Made by a program: the position numbers and the translations under genes. A DNA stretch of 34,674 nucleotides from NCBI GenBank assembly GCA_025351185.1, contig JANXWJ010000032.1:1-34674 (forward strand). Direction: 5' to 3'. The notes below the pieces were generated by a model. The model was not told where the DNA came from, ran no database searches, and saw only the letters and a program-made list of their open reading frames with translations. This document shows, in pieces, positions 1 through 6,858 of the stretch (position 1 is the first letter of the stretch; each line of letters starts with the position of its first letter). The DNA comes from Candidatus Nanopelagicales bacterium. Lineage in GTDB: Bacteria > Actinomycetota > Actinomycetes > S36-B12 > CAIYMF01.

Positions 1-35
1 GTACCTCCCGGGCCAGAGCGTGACCCGGGAGGTAC
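1..35. terminator. Perfect 12-bp inverted repeat, probable terminator
   Basis: The arms at 1-12 (GTACCTCCCGGG) and 24-35 are exact reverse complements around an 11-base loop. No T-run follows, as is common for actinobacterial terminators. It lies beyond the stop of the minus-strand gene at 113, so it could end that operon or a gene outside the window. Confidence 0.5.
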
Positions 36-112
36 GCCGGATCTAGCTCGAGCACCCCCCACCCGAGCCAGCCACGGCCAGCGCTGCGCGAAACGGCGGG
101 GCTGGGGTGCGC

Positions 113-346
113 TCAGGTGGGGGCGTCGTCGAGTGAGTCGGCGGGGACGAAGGCCTTCTCCTGGCGGGCGGCGGCGGTGATTGCGGTCGCGACCCCGGCG
201 GCGCCGAGAGCGATGAACACCGCGGGCCAGACGAAGCGGCCGTCGAGGCTGACGTCGGCGATCGAGGCGACGAGGTAGGTCACGGCAAGTGCCGCGAACA
301 CCAGGCCGGCGATGAGAGAGATCCAGTCCAGGTCATGACGTCGCAC
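113..346 (-). CDS. Small two-helix membrane protein downstream of PspC gene
   Basis: This 77-residue protein is unrecognised at family level. It has two hydrophobic stretches, about residues 9-30 and 38-60, joined by a short loop (SLDGRFVW) and followed by a polar tail, so it should be a small integral membrane protein. The start is the GTG at 346, which has an excellent GGAGGT five bases upstream. It overlaps the 3' end of the PspC-domain gene by 14 bases on the same strand, so the two are translationally coupled. Its place in the operon suggests an accessory role in the envelope-stress module; that role is inferred from position only. Confidence 0.75.
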   Translation of the reverse strand: MRRHDLDWISLIAGLVFAALAVTYLVASIADVSLDGRFVWPAVFIALGAAGVATAITAAARQEKAFVPADSLDDAPT

Positions 347-1409
347 GGCGTACCTCCAGCTGTCCGAGCCCGATGTCGACCGTGAGGTCGACCGTGGTGG
401 TCACGTCGCGGCCCGCGAGGGGCTCGATCGTGGTCTGTGTCTCGAGGCTCGTGCCCGACTGGGGCGCGATGCCCGGCAGGTCGACCTCACCGGCACCCAC
501 GTGCGCATGGAGCACGACGCGGGTGTTCGGTGGCACGGTGACGGTCAGCTGGCCGATGCCCACGTGCGCCGTGATCGTGGCGGGACCGACGGGGAGCGAG
601 CCCAGGACGAGGCGGGCGTCGCCCGCTCCGAGCTCGAAGGGCGCCGGCTGGGACACGGTCGGAGTCCAGCGGCGCTCACCCACACCGCCGTCGAACGATC
701 CGTTGAGCGCGCGGGGCACGACTGCGGCGAGCTGGGTTGCGAGAAGGAGCACAACTGCGGGGGCGATGAGCCAGCGGGCCCGGCCGCGGAAGGCACCCAC
801 GATCAGCCCGGTGGCCACGATGGCGAGCATCGCCGCGACGACGAACACGGCGCGGATGTGGAGTCCCGAGACGCTGAGCAGGGCCAGCACGCCGCCGACG
901 ATGACGGCCACCGACACGGTGATGAACCCGAGGAAGGATCGCGGCTCACGAGGAGGCGCAGGAGCGTAGGTCGGCGCCCCGTGCACGATGCCCGTGGCCG
1001 GGTCGACGAAGGTGCCGGTGCCTCCGGCGGCGTACGACGGACCGACGTAGGGCGCACCCGGAGCGGCCGGCGTCCCCGGCATCGGCGGGTAGGCCGGGTC
1101 GTCGGTGATGAAGATCCAACCGAGGACGTAGGCGAGGAGGAACGTGCCGCCGCTGAAGAGGGTCAGCACGACGACCAGGATCCGCAGCAGCACCGGGTCG
1201 ATGGCGTACTGCCGCGCGATGCCGCCGCAGACTCCGCCGATGACGCGGTTGGAGCGCGAGCGGCGCAGCGGCGGTCGCTGCGGGGGATAGGGCGGTGGGT
1301 AGGCGGGCGTGACGGGTGGGAGCGGCGGCACAGAGGTCTGTGCGCCGGTGCCGGACCCGGGTCCGGGATCGGCGGCGAGCGGCTCGGCCAGCGTGGGTGT
1401 CTCGTTCAT
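333..1409 (-). CDS. PspC-domain integral membrane protein (EsrI-like)
   Basis: From the ATG at 1409 the protein has 358 residues. A proline-rich cytoplasmic N-terminus (about 1-48) leads into a PspC domain (about 49-103, with RSRSNRVIGGVCGGIA and a hydrophobic helix ending LGWIFITDD). Three or four further hydrophobic segments follow, then a C-terminal beta-rich domain containing GIGQLTVTVP and GAGEVDLPG, typical of LiaF/DUF1707-neighbour proteins. An in-frame ATG at 1445 would add 12 residues; I prefer 1409, which has AGGCTGAAGG just upstream. It is transcribed divergently from a kinase that also begins with a PspC domain. In C. glutamicum the equivalent protein EsrI inhibits the EsrSR kinase/regulator pair, so an inhibitory or sensing role is inferred here. 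Confidence 0.85.
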   Translation of the reverse strand: MNETPTLAEPLAADPGPGSGTGAQTSVPPLPPVTPAYPPPYPPQRPPLRRSRSNRVIGGVCGGIARQYAIDPVLLRILVVVLTLFSGGTFLLAYVLGWIFITDDPAYPPMPGTPAAPGAPYVGPSYAAGGTGTFVDPATGIVHGAPTYAPAPPREPRSFLGFITVSVAVIVGGVLALLSVSGLHIRAVFVVAAMLAIVATGLIVGAFRGRARWLIAPAVVLLLATQLAAVVPRALNGSFDGGVGERRWTPTVSQPAPFELGAGDARLVLGSLPVGPATITAHVGIGQLTVTVPPNTRVVLHAHVGAGEVDLPGIAPQSGTSLETQTTIEPLAGRDVTTTVDLTVDIGLGQLEVRRATS

Positions 1410-1445
1410 GCCTTCAGCCTGCGGCTGTGAGGGGTCGGGCCACAT

Positions 1446-1508
1446 CGGGGATCAACCCTGACCCGACCCGGAACGGACCCTGAGCGACGAGCCGGGTCGG
1501 ACCCTGAT
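1446..1508. promoter_or_regulatory. Divergent promoter region with three ACCCTGA repeats
   Basis: ACCCTGA occurs at 1455-1461, 1477-1483 and 1501-1507, spaced 22 and 24 bases apart, roughly two helical turns. The last two are part of an exact 10-base direct repeat CGGACCCTGA (1474-1483 and 1498-1507). The region separates the PspC gene from the kinase/regulator genes. By analogy with the self-regulating esrI-esrSR locus, it is a candidate binding site for the response regulator encoded at 2765-3472. Confidence 0.5.
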
Positions 1509-2768
1509 GTGCGACGGAGCGGGGACAGGGATCATGGAGTCGTGGACCACAGCACCAGTCAACCGCCTCGGGCGACCCGCGCGCGCCGCGGCCGAGTCCT
1601 CGGTGGCGTGTGTGCCGGCATCTCGGCGCACCTCGGGTGGTCCGTCCGCGTCGTACGAGCAGCCTTCATCCTGCTCACGCTGTTCAGCGGCTTCGGCCTC
1701 GTGCTCTATGCCGCCTACTGGGCCTGGCTGCCGATCGACGACGCGGGCGAGGACGCATCCACCCGCGAGGAGGGCCGCGACCTCGCGGGCGCCCTCGGGC
1801 TGGGCGCGCTGGCGATCGGCGTCCTGCTGCTCATGTCGGTCCGGGGCGTCGAGCTCTTTGGCTCGTGGGTGACTCCGCTCGTCCTCGTCGGTGCCGGGGT
1901 CGGGGTGCTGTGGCGCCAGTCCGACGACGCCCGTCGCTCCGCGCTGCTCTCCGACGTCAGCGCCAGCGCCCGCGCGACGACGCGCACCGCGGTGCGTCGA
2001 GGCGGCCCGCGCATCCTGCTCGGACTCGCACTGGTGCTGCTCGGGATCCTCGGAGTGGTGGCATCGCAGGGCGACTTCGTCGCATCGCTGAAAGGCCTTG
2101 CGGCAGCGCTGCTCGCGGTGGTCGGGCTCTGCCTGGTGCTGCTCCCGTTCGTCCTCGGGTGGTGGCGTGATCTCGCCGCGGAGCGACGCGCCCGGATCCG
2201 CAGCGAGGAGCGGGCCGAGGTCGCGGCACAGGTGCACGACTCGGTGCTGCAGACCCTCACGCTCATCCAGCGATCGGCGCACGACTCCGACGAGGTGGTC
2301 CGCCTCGCGCGCACCGAGGAGCGAGCGCTGCGGCGCTGGCTCTATGCACCGGTGGGCGATCCCGCCGCGACCTTCGTCGCGGCGCTGGAGAGCGAGATCG
2401 CCGACGTGGAGGCGACGTACGCCTGCGCGGTCGAGCTCGTGCACGTCGGCGATGTCGCGCGTGACGAGCGGGTCGACTCCCTCGTCGCCGCAGCGCGTGA
2501 GGCGATCGTCAACGCCGCCAAGCACGCCGGCGGCGCGGTCGCGGTCTACGTCGAGTGCGGTGCTGACGCCGTGGAGGTCTTCGTCCGCGACCGCGGTGCG
2601 GGGTTCGACCCGGCCGACGTGCCCGAGGACCGGCTGGGCCTGCGAGAGTCGGTCGTGGCCCGGATGGGTCGGGTGGGCGGCTCCGCCCACGTACGGTCCC
2701 AGGCGGGCGAGGGCACCGAGGTGTCGCTCGTGCTGCCGGCGGCCCTGGGCGCGAGGAGCGTGACATGA
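1509..2768 (+). CDS. PspC-domain sensor histidine kinase (EsrS-like)
   Basis: This 419-residue kinase has an N-terminal PspC domain (about 25-77, GRVLGGVCAGISAHLG then a hydrophobic helix), hydrophobic segments at about 93-110, 120-134, 169-184 and 195-217, a HisKA_3 dimerisation helix with the phospho-accepting histidine in QVHDSVLQTL (H243), and a HATPase domain with N-box EAIVNAAKHA (N335), G1 box DRGAGF (361-366) and G2 box GLRESV (377-382). A PspC-headed kinase is the hallmark of EsrS in C. glutamicum, where the system responds to lipid II-cycle antibiotics. The start is uncertain: GTG at 1509, or GTG at 1542, which removes 11 residues ahead of the PspC domain. It overlaps the regulator gene by 4 bases (ATGA). 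Confidence 0.9.
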   Translation: MRRSGDRDHGVVDHSTSQPPRATRARRGRVLGGVCAGISAHLGWSVRVVRAAFILLTLFSGFGLVLYAAYWAWLPIDDAGEDASTREEGRDLAGALGLGALAIGVLLLMSVRGVELFGSWVTPLVLVGAGVGVLWRQSDDARRSALLSDVSASARATTRTAVRRGGPRILLGLALVLLGILGVVASQGDFVASLKGLAAALLAVVGLCLVLLPFVLGWWRDLAAERRARIRSEERAEVAAQVHDSVLQTLTLIQRSAHDSDEVVRLARTEERALRRWLYAPVGDPAATFVAALESEIADVEATYACAVELVHVGDVARDERVDSLVAAAREAIVNAAKHAGGAVAVYVECGADAVEVFVRDRGAGFDPADVPEDRLGLRESVVARMGRVGGSAHVRSQAGEGTEVSLVLPAALGARSVT

Positions 2769-3472
2769 CCGGGTCGACGGGTTCGACGGGTTCGACGGGT
2801 TTGGCAGGTGGGACGTCGCTGCCGGCGGGTGGTGCACGGGTGCTGCGCGTGGTGCTGGTCGACGACCACCGACTCTTTCGCGCAGGCGTGCGGGCCGAGC
2901 TCGGTGACCGAGTCGAGGTGGTGGGAGAGGCGGGTGACGTCGACGAGGCGGTCACCGTCATCCGCTCGGCGCATCCTGATGTCGTGCTGCTCGACGTGCA
3001 CCTCCCGGGGGGTGGTGGTCGCGCTGTGCTCGACTCGTGCGTGCCGGAGCTGCCGGACGTCCGCTTCCTCGCGCTGTCGGTCTCGGATGCGGCTGACGAC
3101 GTGATCGGAGTCGTACGTGGTGGAGCGAGAGGCTATGTCACGAAAGCGATCTCGGGCGACGACCTCGTCGATGCGATCCGTCGGGTGGCCGACGGAGACG
3201 CCGTGTTCTCGCCGCGGCTGGCCGGGTTCGTGCTCGATGCGTTCTCGTCGGGCACCGTCGAGGTCGACGACGAGGGTCTCGACTCGCTGAGCCCGCGCGA
3301 GCGCGAGGTGATGCGTCTGATCGCCCGCGGCTACACCTATCGCGAGGTGGCGCGCGACCTCGTCCTCTCGGTGAAGACGGTGGAGACCCACGTGTCGGCG
3401 GTGCTCCGCAAGCTGCAGCTGAGCAACCGTCACGAGCTCGCCCGGTGGGCCGCCGCCCACCGCATCGTCTAG
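2765..3472 (+). CDS. NarL/LuxR-family response regulator (EsrR-like)
   Basis: This 235-residue protein has a receiver domain at about 27-140, with acidic pair D33/D34, phosphorylation site D77 in [10 protein letters not shown] and switch lysine K127 in GYVTKA. A LuxR-type helix-turn-helix follows at about 172-230 ([29 protein letters not shown]). It overlaps the kinase gene by 4 bases and is its evident partner. The first 12 residues are a GST repeat, encoded by a 9-base DNA repeat (2771-2802), ahead of the conserved fold. It probably binds the repeats at 1455-1507; that target is inferred. Confidence 0.93.
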   Translation: MTGSTGSTGSTGLAGGTSLPAGGARVLRVVLVDDHRLFRAGVRAELGDRVEVVGEAGDVDEAVTVIRSAHPDVVLLDVHLPGGGGRAVLDSCVPELPDVRFLALSVSDAADDVIGVVRGGARGYVTKAISGDDLVDAIRRVADGDAVFSPRLAGFVLDAFSSGTVEVDDEGLDSLSPREREVMRLIARGYTYREVARDLVLSVKTVETHVSAVLRKLQLSNRHELARWAAAHRIV

Positions 3473-3488
3473 CGCGGCACTCCGCTAG
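3469..3488 (+). terminator. Short hairpin after response-regulator stop
   Basis: CTAGCG at 3469-3474 pairs with CGCTAG at 3483-3488 around an 8-base loop. The left arm includes the stop codon. It is short, and no T-run follows. Confidence 0.3.
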
Positions 3489-3502
3489 CGTCACCCCGTC
3501 GG

Positions 3503-3559
3503 TCAGGCAGATCGTGTGGCTGTTTCCGAGATCGGGAAACGACCAGACGATCAGTCTGA
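3503..3559. repeat. Long imperfect palindrome (element A1)
   Basis: The 25-base arms at 3503-3527 and 3535-3559 match at 20 positions around a 7-base centre. The element shares TCGTGTGG and GGAAACGACCA with the palindrome at 6767-6825, so the two look like copies of one element. It sits between the regulator gene and mscR, about 30 bases before the mscR start. It could terminate transcription, act in the mscR leader, or be a dispersed repeat. Confidence 0.7.
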
Positions 3560-3591
3560 GCAGTGGGTGTCCTCGCAGGTTGGAGTGCGAC

Positions 3592-4683
3592 GTGTCGGTG
3601 CAGGTGCAGGGTGTGGTGGCTCGCGGCAAGGGGCTTCCGGTGTCGCTCGAGACGATCGTCGTGCCCGATCCCGGTCCGGGTGAGGCGCGCGTGAAGGTGC
3701 AGGCCTGCGGCGTGTGCCACACCGACCTGCACTACCGCGAGGGTGCGATCAACGACGAGTTCCCGTTCCTGCTCGGGCACGAGGCTGCGGGTGTCGTCGA
3801 GTCGGTGGGTCCGGGCGTGACCGAGGTGGCCGTCGGCGACTACGTCGTGCTCAACTGGCGAGCGGTGTGTGGCACGTGTCGCGCCTGTCTGCGCGGGCGC
3901 CCGCAGTACTGCTTCTCGACGTTCAACGCGACGCAGAAGATGACGCTTCTCGACGGCACGGAGCTCTCGCCGGCGCTGGGGATCGGCGCGTTCGCCGAGA
4001 TGACGCTGGTCGCTGCCGGCCAGTGCACGAAGGTCGACCCCGCCGCGCCGCCGGAGGTCGCTGGGCTGCTCGGGTGCGGCGTGATGGCCGGCCTCGGTGC
4101 GGCTATCAACACCGGCAACGTCTCGCGCGGCGACACCGTCGCCGTCATCGGGTGCGGCGGCGTGGGTGACGCGGCCATCGCGGGCGCCCGGCTCGCCGGC
4201 GCAGGCACGATCGTCGCCGTCGACATCGACGACCGCAAGCTCGAGAAGGCCGTGCACTTTGGAGCGACACACACCGTCAACTCCCGCAACGTCGACGCCG
4301 TCGAGGCGATCCGCGAGGTGACGGGCGGCTTCGGCGCTGACGTCGTGATCGAGGCGATCGGCCGCCCGGAGACCTACGAGCAGGCGTTCTACGCCCGCGA
4401 CCTCGCCGGCACCGTCGTGCTCGTCGGCGTGCCGTCGCCGGAGATGAAGCTCGAGCTCCCGCTGATCGACTTCTTCGGCCGCGGCGGTGCGCTGAAGTCG
4501 TCGTGGTACGGCGACTGCCTCCCGTCGCGCGACTTCCCGATGCTGATCGACCTCTATCTGCAGGGCCGACTTCCCTTGCAGGACTTCGTGTCCGAGACCA
4601 TCGCCATCGGCGACGTCGAAGCGGCGTTCGAGAAGATGCATCACGGTGAGGTGCTGCGCTCCGTCGTGGTGTTCGGCTCATGA
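3592..4683 (+). CDS. mscR: S-(hydroxymethyl)mycothiol dehydrogenase
   Basis: This 363-residue zinc- and NAD-dependent class III-type alcohol dehydrogenase oxidises the formaldehyde-mycothiol adduct to S-formylmycothiol. Visible features are the catalytic zinc site in CGVCHTD (C42) and GHEAAG (H63, E64), four structural-zinc cysteines (C93, C96, C99, C107) and the NAD-binding GCGGVG. Length and sequence fit MscR of mycobacteria (about 361 residues). The GTG at 3592 is chosen because GGAG lies six bases upstream; an upstream in-frame start at 3445 would overlap the previous gene and translate the palindrome at 3503-3559. The hydrolase gene that follows overlaps it by 4 bases, the arrangement also seen in mycobacteria (Rv2259-Rv2260). 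Confidence 0.92.
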   Translation: MSVQVQGVVARGKGLPVSLETIVVPDPGPGEARVKVQACGVCHTDLHYREGAINDEFPFLLGHEAAGVVESVGPGVTEVAVGDYVVLNWRAVCGTCRACLRGRPQYCFSTFNATQKMTLLDGTELSPALGIGAFAEMTLVAAGQCTKVDPAAPPEVAGLLGCGVMAGLGAAINTGNVSRGDTVAVIGCGGVGDAAIAGARLAGAGTIVAVDIDDRKLEKAVHFGATHTVNSRNVDAVEAIREVTGGFGADVVIEAIGRPETYEQAFYARDLAGTVVLVGVPSPEMKLELPLIDFFGRGGALKSSWYGDCLPSRDFPMLIDLYLQGRLPLQDFVSETIAIGDVEAAFEKMHHGEVLRSVVVFGS

Positions 4684-5306
4684 CTACTCGCGTCGAGCGC
4701 GTCGTCACGAGCGGTGTCTTCAGCCTCGACGGTCAGGACTTCGACGTCGACAACAACGTCTGGCTCATCGGTGACGACAGCGAGGTGGTCGTCGTCGATG
4801 CGGCGCACGAGGCCGACAAGATCCTCGCTGCGGTCGGCGTCCGTACCGTACGCGCGATTGTCTGCACCCACGGGCACAACGACCACATCAACGCCGTCGC
4901 GGACCTCGTCGCGGCCACCGGTGCGCCCGTACACCTGCACCCGGACGACGCGATCCTGTGGGACGTCGTCAACCCGTCGATCGCGCCGATCGAGCTCGCT
5001 GACGGCGACGTCGTCTCTGTCGCGGGAGTCGACCTTCAGGTGCTCCATACTCCGGGCCACTCGCCCGGCGGCGTCTGCCTGTGGTCGCCGGAACTCGGCA
5101 TCGTGCTCACCGGTGACACGCTGTTCCACGGCGGACCCGGAGCGACCGGGCGGTCGTTCAGCCACTTCCCGACGATCCTCGACTCGATCCGCGAGCGGCT
5201 GCTGAGCCTGCCGCCCGAGACCCGCGTGCTCACCGGGCACGGCGACGAGACAACCATCGGCGCCGAGTCCGGCGACTACGACGCCTGGGTAGCCCGCGGC
5301 CACTGA
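4680..5306 (+). CDS. Metallo-beta-lactamase-fold hydrolase next to mscR
   Basis: This 208-residue protein carries the full metal-binding set of glyoxalase II-like hydrolases: THGHNDH (H64, H66, D68, H69), HTPGHSPG (H127), GDTLF (D146) and GHGDET (H187). It is cytoplasmic with no signal peptide. Its start overlaps the mscR stop (ATGA), so the two are co-translated. A mycothiol thioester such as S-formylmycothiol is the natural substrate candidate, which would complete formaldehyde oxidation to formate. That substrate is inferred from context and from the glyoxalase II fold. Confidence 0.88.
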   Translation: MTTRVERVVTSGVFSLDGQDFDVDNNVWLIGDDSEVVVVDAAHEADKILAAVGVRTVRAIVCTHGHNDHINAVADLVAATGAPVHLHPDDAILWDVVNPSIAPIELADGDVVSVAGVDLQVLHTPGHSPGGVCLWSPELGIVLTGDTLFHGGPGATGRSFSHFPTILDSIRERLLSLPPETRVLTGHGDETTIGAESGDYDAWVARGH

Positions 5307-5312
5307 CCGCCC

Positions 5313-5346
5313 CCCACCCCACCGCTCGCCCCACCCCACCGCTCGC
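5313..5346. repeat. Tandem 17-bp duplication
   Basis: A C-rich 17-base unit (CCCACCCCACCGCTCGC) occurs exactly twice, at 5313-5329 and 5330-5346. A degenerate third copy (CCCCACCGCTG) merges into the left arm of the next palindrome. It begins just after the stop of the upstream hydrolase gene. Confidence 0.85.
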
Positions 5347-5348
5347 CG

Positions 5349-5425
5349 ACCCCACCGCTGACCTGGGTGTCGTGGGGGTTTACAGCCGCGGGAAACACCC
5401 GCTGCACCCAGGTCAGCCGTGGGGT
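5349..5425. repeat. Large near-perfect palindrome (element D)
   Basis: The 21-base arms at 5349-5369 and 5405-5425 pair with one mismatch. Inside, GGGGGTTT faces AAACACCC with one mismatch, giving a nested second stem. It lies between the hydrolase gene ending at 5306 and the membrane-protein gene at 5453, so it may be a terminator. It is larger than needed for one and resembles the other palindromes of this window in design. Confidence 0.8.
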
Positions 5426-5452
5426 GGGGTCTGTTCGTTCTAGGGTGTCGGC

Positions 5453-5827
5453 GTGACCTTTGTGTATAACGCCGTCTTGTTCCTGCACTTCATCGGTATG
5501 GCCATGCTGGTCGGTGGCTTCCTTGCGCAGATGAGCGCCTCGCCGCGGCTCGTCACGCAGTGGATGCGCGACGGTGCGCTGACCCAGCTCGTCACCGGGC
5601 TCGCGCTCGCCGGCATGGCCGGCAGCAAGGTCGGCACCGAGGAGCAGTTCAACTCCTCGGCCATCGGCACCAAGCTCCTCATCGCGCTCGTCGTCGCAGG
5701 CATCTGCCTGTACGGCCAGCGCCAGGAGGAGTCCAACCAGCAGACCTTCTGGGCCGCCGCTGGCGCCCTCGCGCTGCTCAACGTCGCCGTGGCTGTTTTC
5801 TGGGTCGCGACCACCGCCACCGGCTGA
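5453..5827 (+). CDS. Small four-helix membrane protein, unknown function
   Basis: This 124-residue protein is mostly hydrophobic, with likely membrane segments at about residues 5-25, 43-57, 71-88 and 98-120 and a polar loop between the second and third (GSKVGTEEQFNSSAIGT). I recognise no enzymatic motif. The start is the GTG at 5453: TAGGGT (5441-5446) ends six bases before it and no Shine-Dalgarno sequence is evident, so the transcript is probably leaderless. The AraC-type gene begins 26 bases after its stop and has its own promoter-like hexamer. Confidence 0.75.
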   Translation: MTFVYNAVLFLHFIGMAMLVGGFLAQMSASPRLVTQWMRDGALTQLVTGLALAGMAGSKVGTEEQFNSSAIGTKLLIALVVAGICLYGQRQEESNQQTFWAAAGALALLNVAVAVFWVATTATG

Positions 5828-5853
5828 CGCCGCATCCGACGTACCGTCGCTCC

Positions 5854-6273
5854 ATGACCCCCGACGAGCTCGCCACCCTGGCGGCGCTGCGGCGGGCGCG
5901 CGACTACCTGGATCGGGAGTACGCCGGACCGCTCGATGTGGCCACCGTCGCCCGCTCCGCACACCTGTCGACGGCGCACTTCTCGCGGCAGTTCCGCGCG
6001 GTGTACGGCGAGACTCCCTACTCCTACCTCATGACCCGGCGTATCGAGCGCGCGCAGACCCTGCTGCGCCGCGGCGACCTGAGGGTGACCGATGTCTGCA
6101 TGGCTGTCGGGTGCTCGTCGCTCGGATCCTTCAGCTCGCGGTTCACCGAGATCGTGGGTGAGACGCCGAGCGCGTATCGCGCCCGTGACCACTCGGCGAG
6201 CGCGGCGGTGCCGTCGTGCGTCGCCAAGGTGACGATGCGGCCGGTGCGATCGGTCGTGAAGGCCGCGCGGTGA
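5854..6273 (+). CDS. AraC-family regulator, DNA-binding domain only
   Basis: This 139-residue protein is essentially one AraC/XylS DNA-binding domain: two helix-turn-helix motifs at about 28-60 (LDVATVARSAHLSTAHFSRQF) and 75-110 (VTDVCMAVGCSSLGSFSSRF), with the family signature ending GETPSAYR. It lacks the usual ligand-binding domain. The ATG at 5854 is chosen because TACCGT (5842-5847) ends six bases before it, consistent with a leaderless message. A VOC protein gene follows on the same strand, a common pairing in actinobacteria, so the regulator may control that gene. Confidence 0.88.
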   Translation: MTPDELATLAALRRARDYLDREYAGPLDVATVARSAHLSTAHFSRQFRAVYGETPYSYLMTRRIERAQTLLRRGDLRVTDVCMAVGCSSLGSFSSRFTEIVGETPSAYRARDHSASAAVPSCVAKVTMRPVRSVVKAAR

Positions 6274-6334
6274 CGGCGTATGACCACAGCACGGGGCGCC
6301 GCGACCGAGCAGGATCTGAGAAGCGCTACGTACG

Positions 6335-6355
6335 CCGAGACTTCTAGCGTCTCGG
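6335..6355. promoter_or_regulatory. Inverted repeat over the VOC gene promoter
   Basis: CCGAGAC at 6335-6341 is the reverse complement of 6349-6355. The repeat encloses most of a -10-like TAGCGT (6345-6350) just before the ATG at 6358. Its position fits an operator, possibly for the AraC-type protein encoded immediately upstream. Confidence 0.35.
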
Positions 6356-6357
6356 GC

Positions 6358-6759
6358 ATGGACCTCTCACTCAGCCACACCTTCATCACCGTCTCCGACC
6401 CCGAGGCTGCGCTGGCCTTCTACCGCGACGCGCTCGGGCTCGAGGCGCGCACCGACGTGTCCAACGGCGGCTACCGCTGGATCACGCTCACGCCGCCGTC
6501 GCAGCCCGAGGTCGAGGTCGTGCTCGTCCAGGCAGGCGGTGGTCGGCCCGCCGACGAAGACACCCTGCTCGCCCTGGTCACCAAGGGGTCGCTCGACGCC
6601 GCGATCTTCCGTACGTCGCAGCTCGAGGCAGTCTTCGAGCGGGTCAAGGCCTCGGGCGCCGAGGTGCTCTCGGAGCCGACCCAACAGCCCTGGGGCGTAC
6701 GCGACTGCGCCTTCCGCGACCCCTCCGGCAACATGATCCGCATCAACGAAGCGCCCTGA
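6358..6759 (+). CDS. VOC-superfamily (glyoxalase/dioxygenase-like) protein
   Basis: From the ATG at 6358 the protein has 133 residues and a complete VOC fold of two beta-alpha-beta-beta-beta modules: LSHTFITVSDPEAALAFYRDALG at the start, and the closing module with GAEVLSEP, RDCAFRDPSGN and IRINE. Possible metal ligands are H7, a glutamate in the first module and the final glutamate. Such proteins include glyoxalase I, bleomycin-type resistance proteins and extradiol dioxygenases, and the substrate cannot be told. An in-frame ATG at 6280 would add 26 low-complexity residues; TAGCGT seven bases before 6358 supports the shorter form. Confidence 0.85.
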   Translation: MDLSLSHTFITVSDPEAALAFYRDALGLEARTDVSNGGYRWITLTPPSQPEVEVVLVQAGGGRPADEDTLLALVTKGSLDAAIFRTSQLEAVFERVKASGAEVLSEPTQQPWGVRDCAFRDPSGNMIRINEAP

Positions 6760-6766
6760 CGTCCCC

Positions 6767-6825
6767 GTGATCTTGGTCGTGTGGTCGCTACCGGGGGCCG
6801 GAAACGACCACACGACCAAGATCAC
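6767..6825. repeat. Perfect 21-bp palindrome (element A2), bidirectional terminator
   Basis: The arms at 6767-6787 and 6805-6825 are exact reverse complements around a 17-base GC-rich centre. It lies between two convergent genes (stops at 6759 and 6859), so a bidirectional terminator role is likely. It shares GGAAACGACCA and TCGTGTGG with the palindrome at 3503-3559, and the core TGGTCG...CGACCA with the one at 20066-20127. Confidence 0.85.
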
Positions 6826-6858
6826 GCGAGGTCTGGGTCTCGGGCCTGGGGCCTGGGG

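Noticed and set aside
501-1430. Long plus-strand open frame opposite the PspC gene
   Set aside because: It is rich in Arg/His/Asp/Gly without domain pattern and lies antisense to a gene with a clear PspC domain; a shadow of GC-rich coding sequence.
1452-2837. 461-residue minus-strand open frame opposite the kinase gene
   Set aside because: No recognisable motif; the plus strand encodes a complete histidine kinase with all boxes in order.
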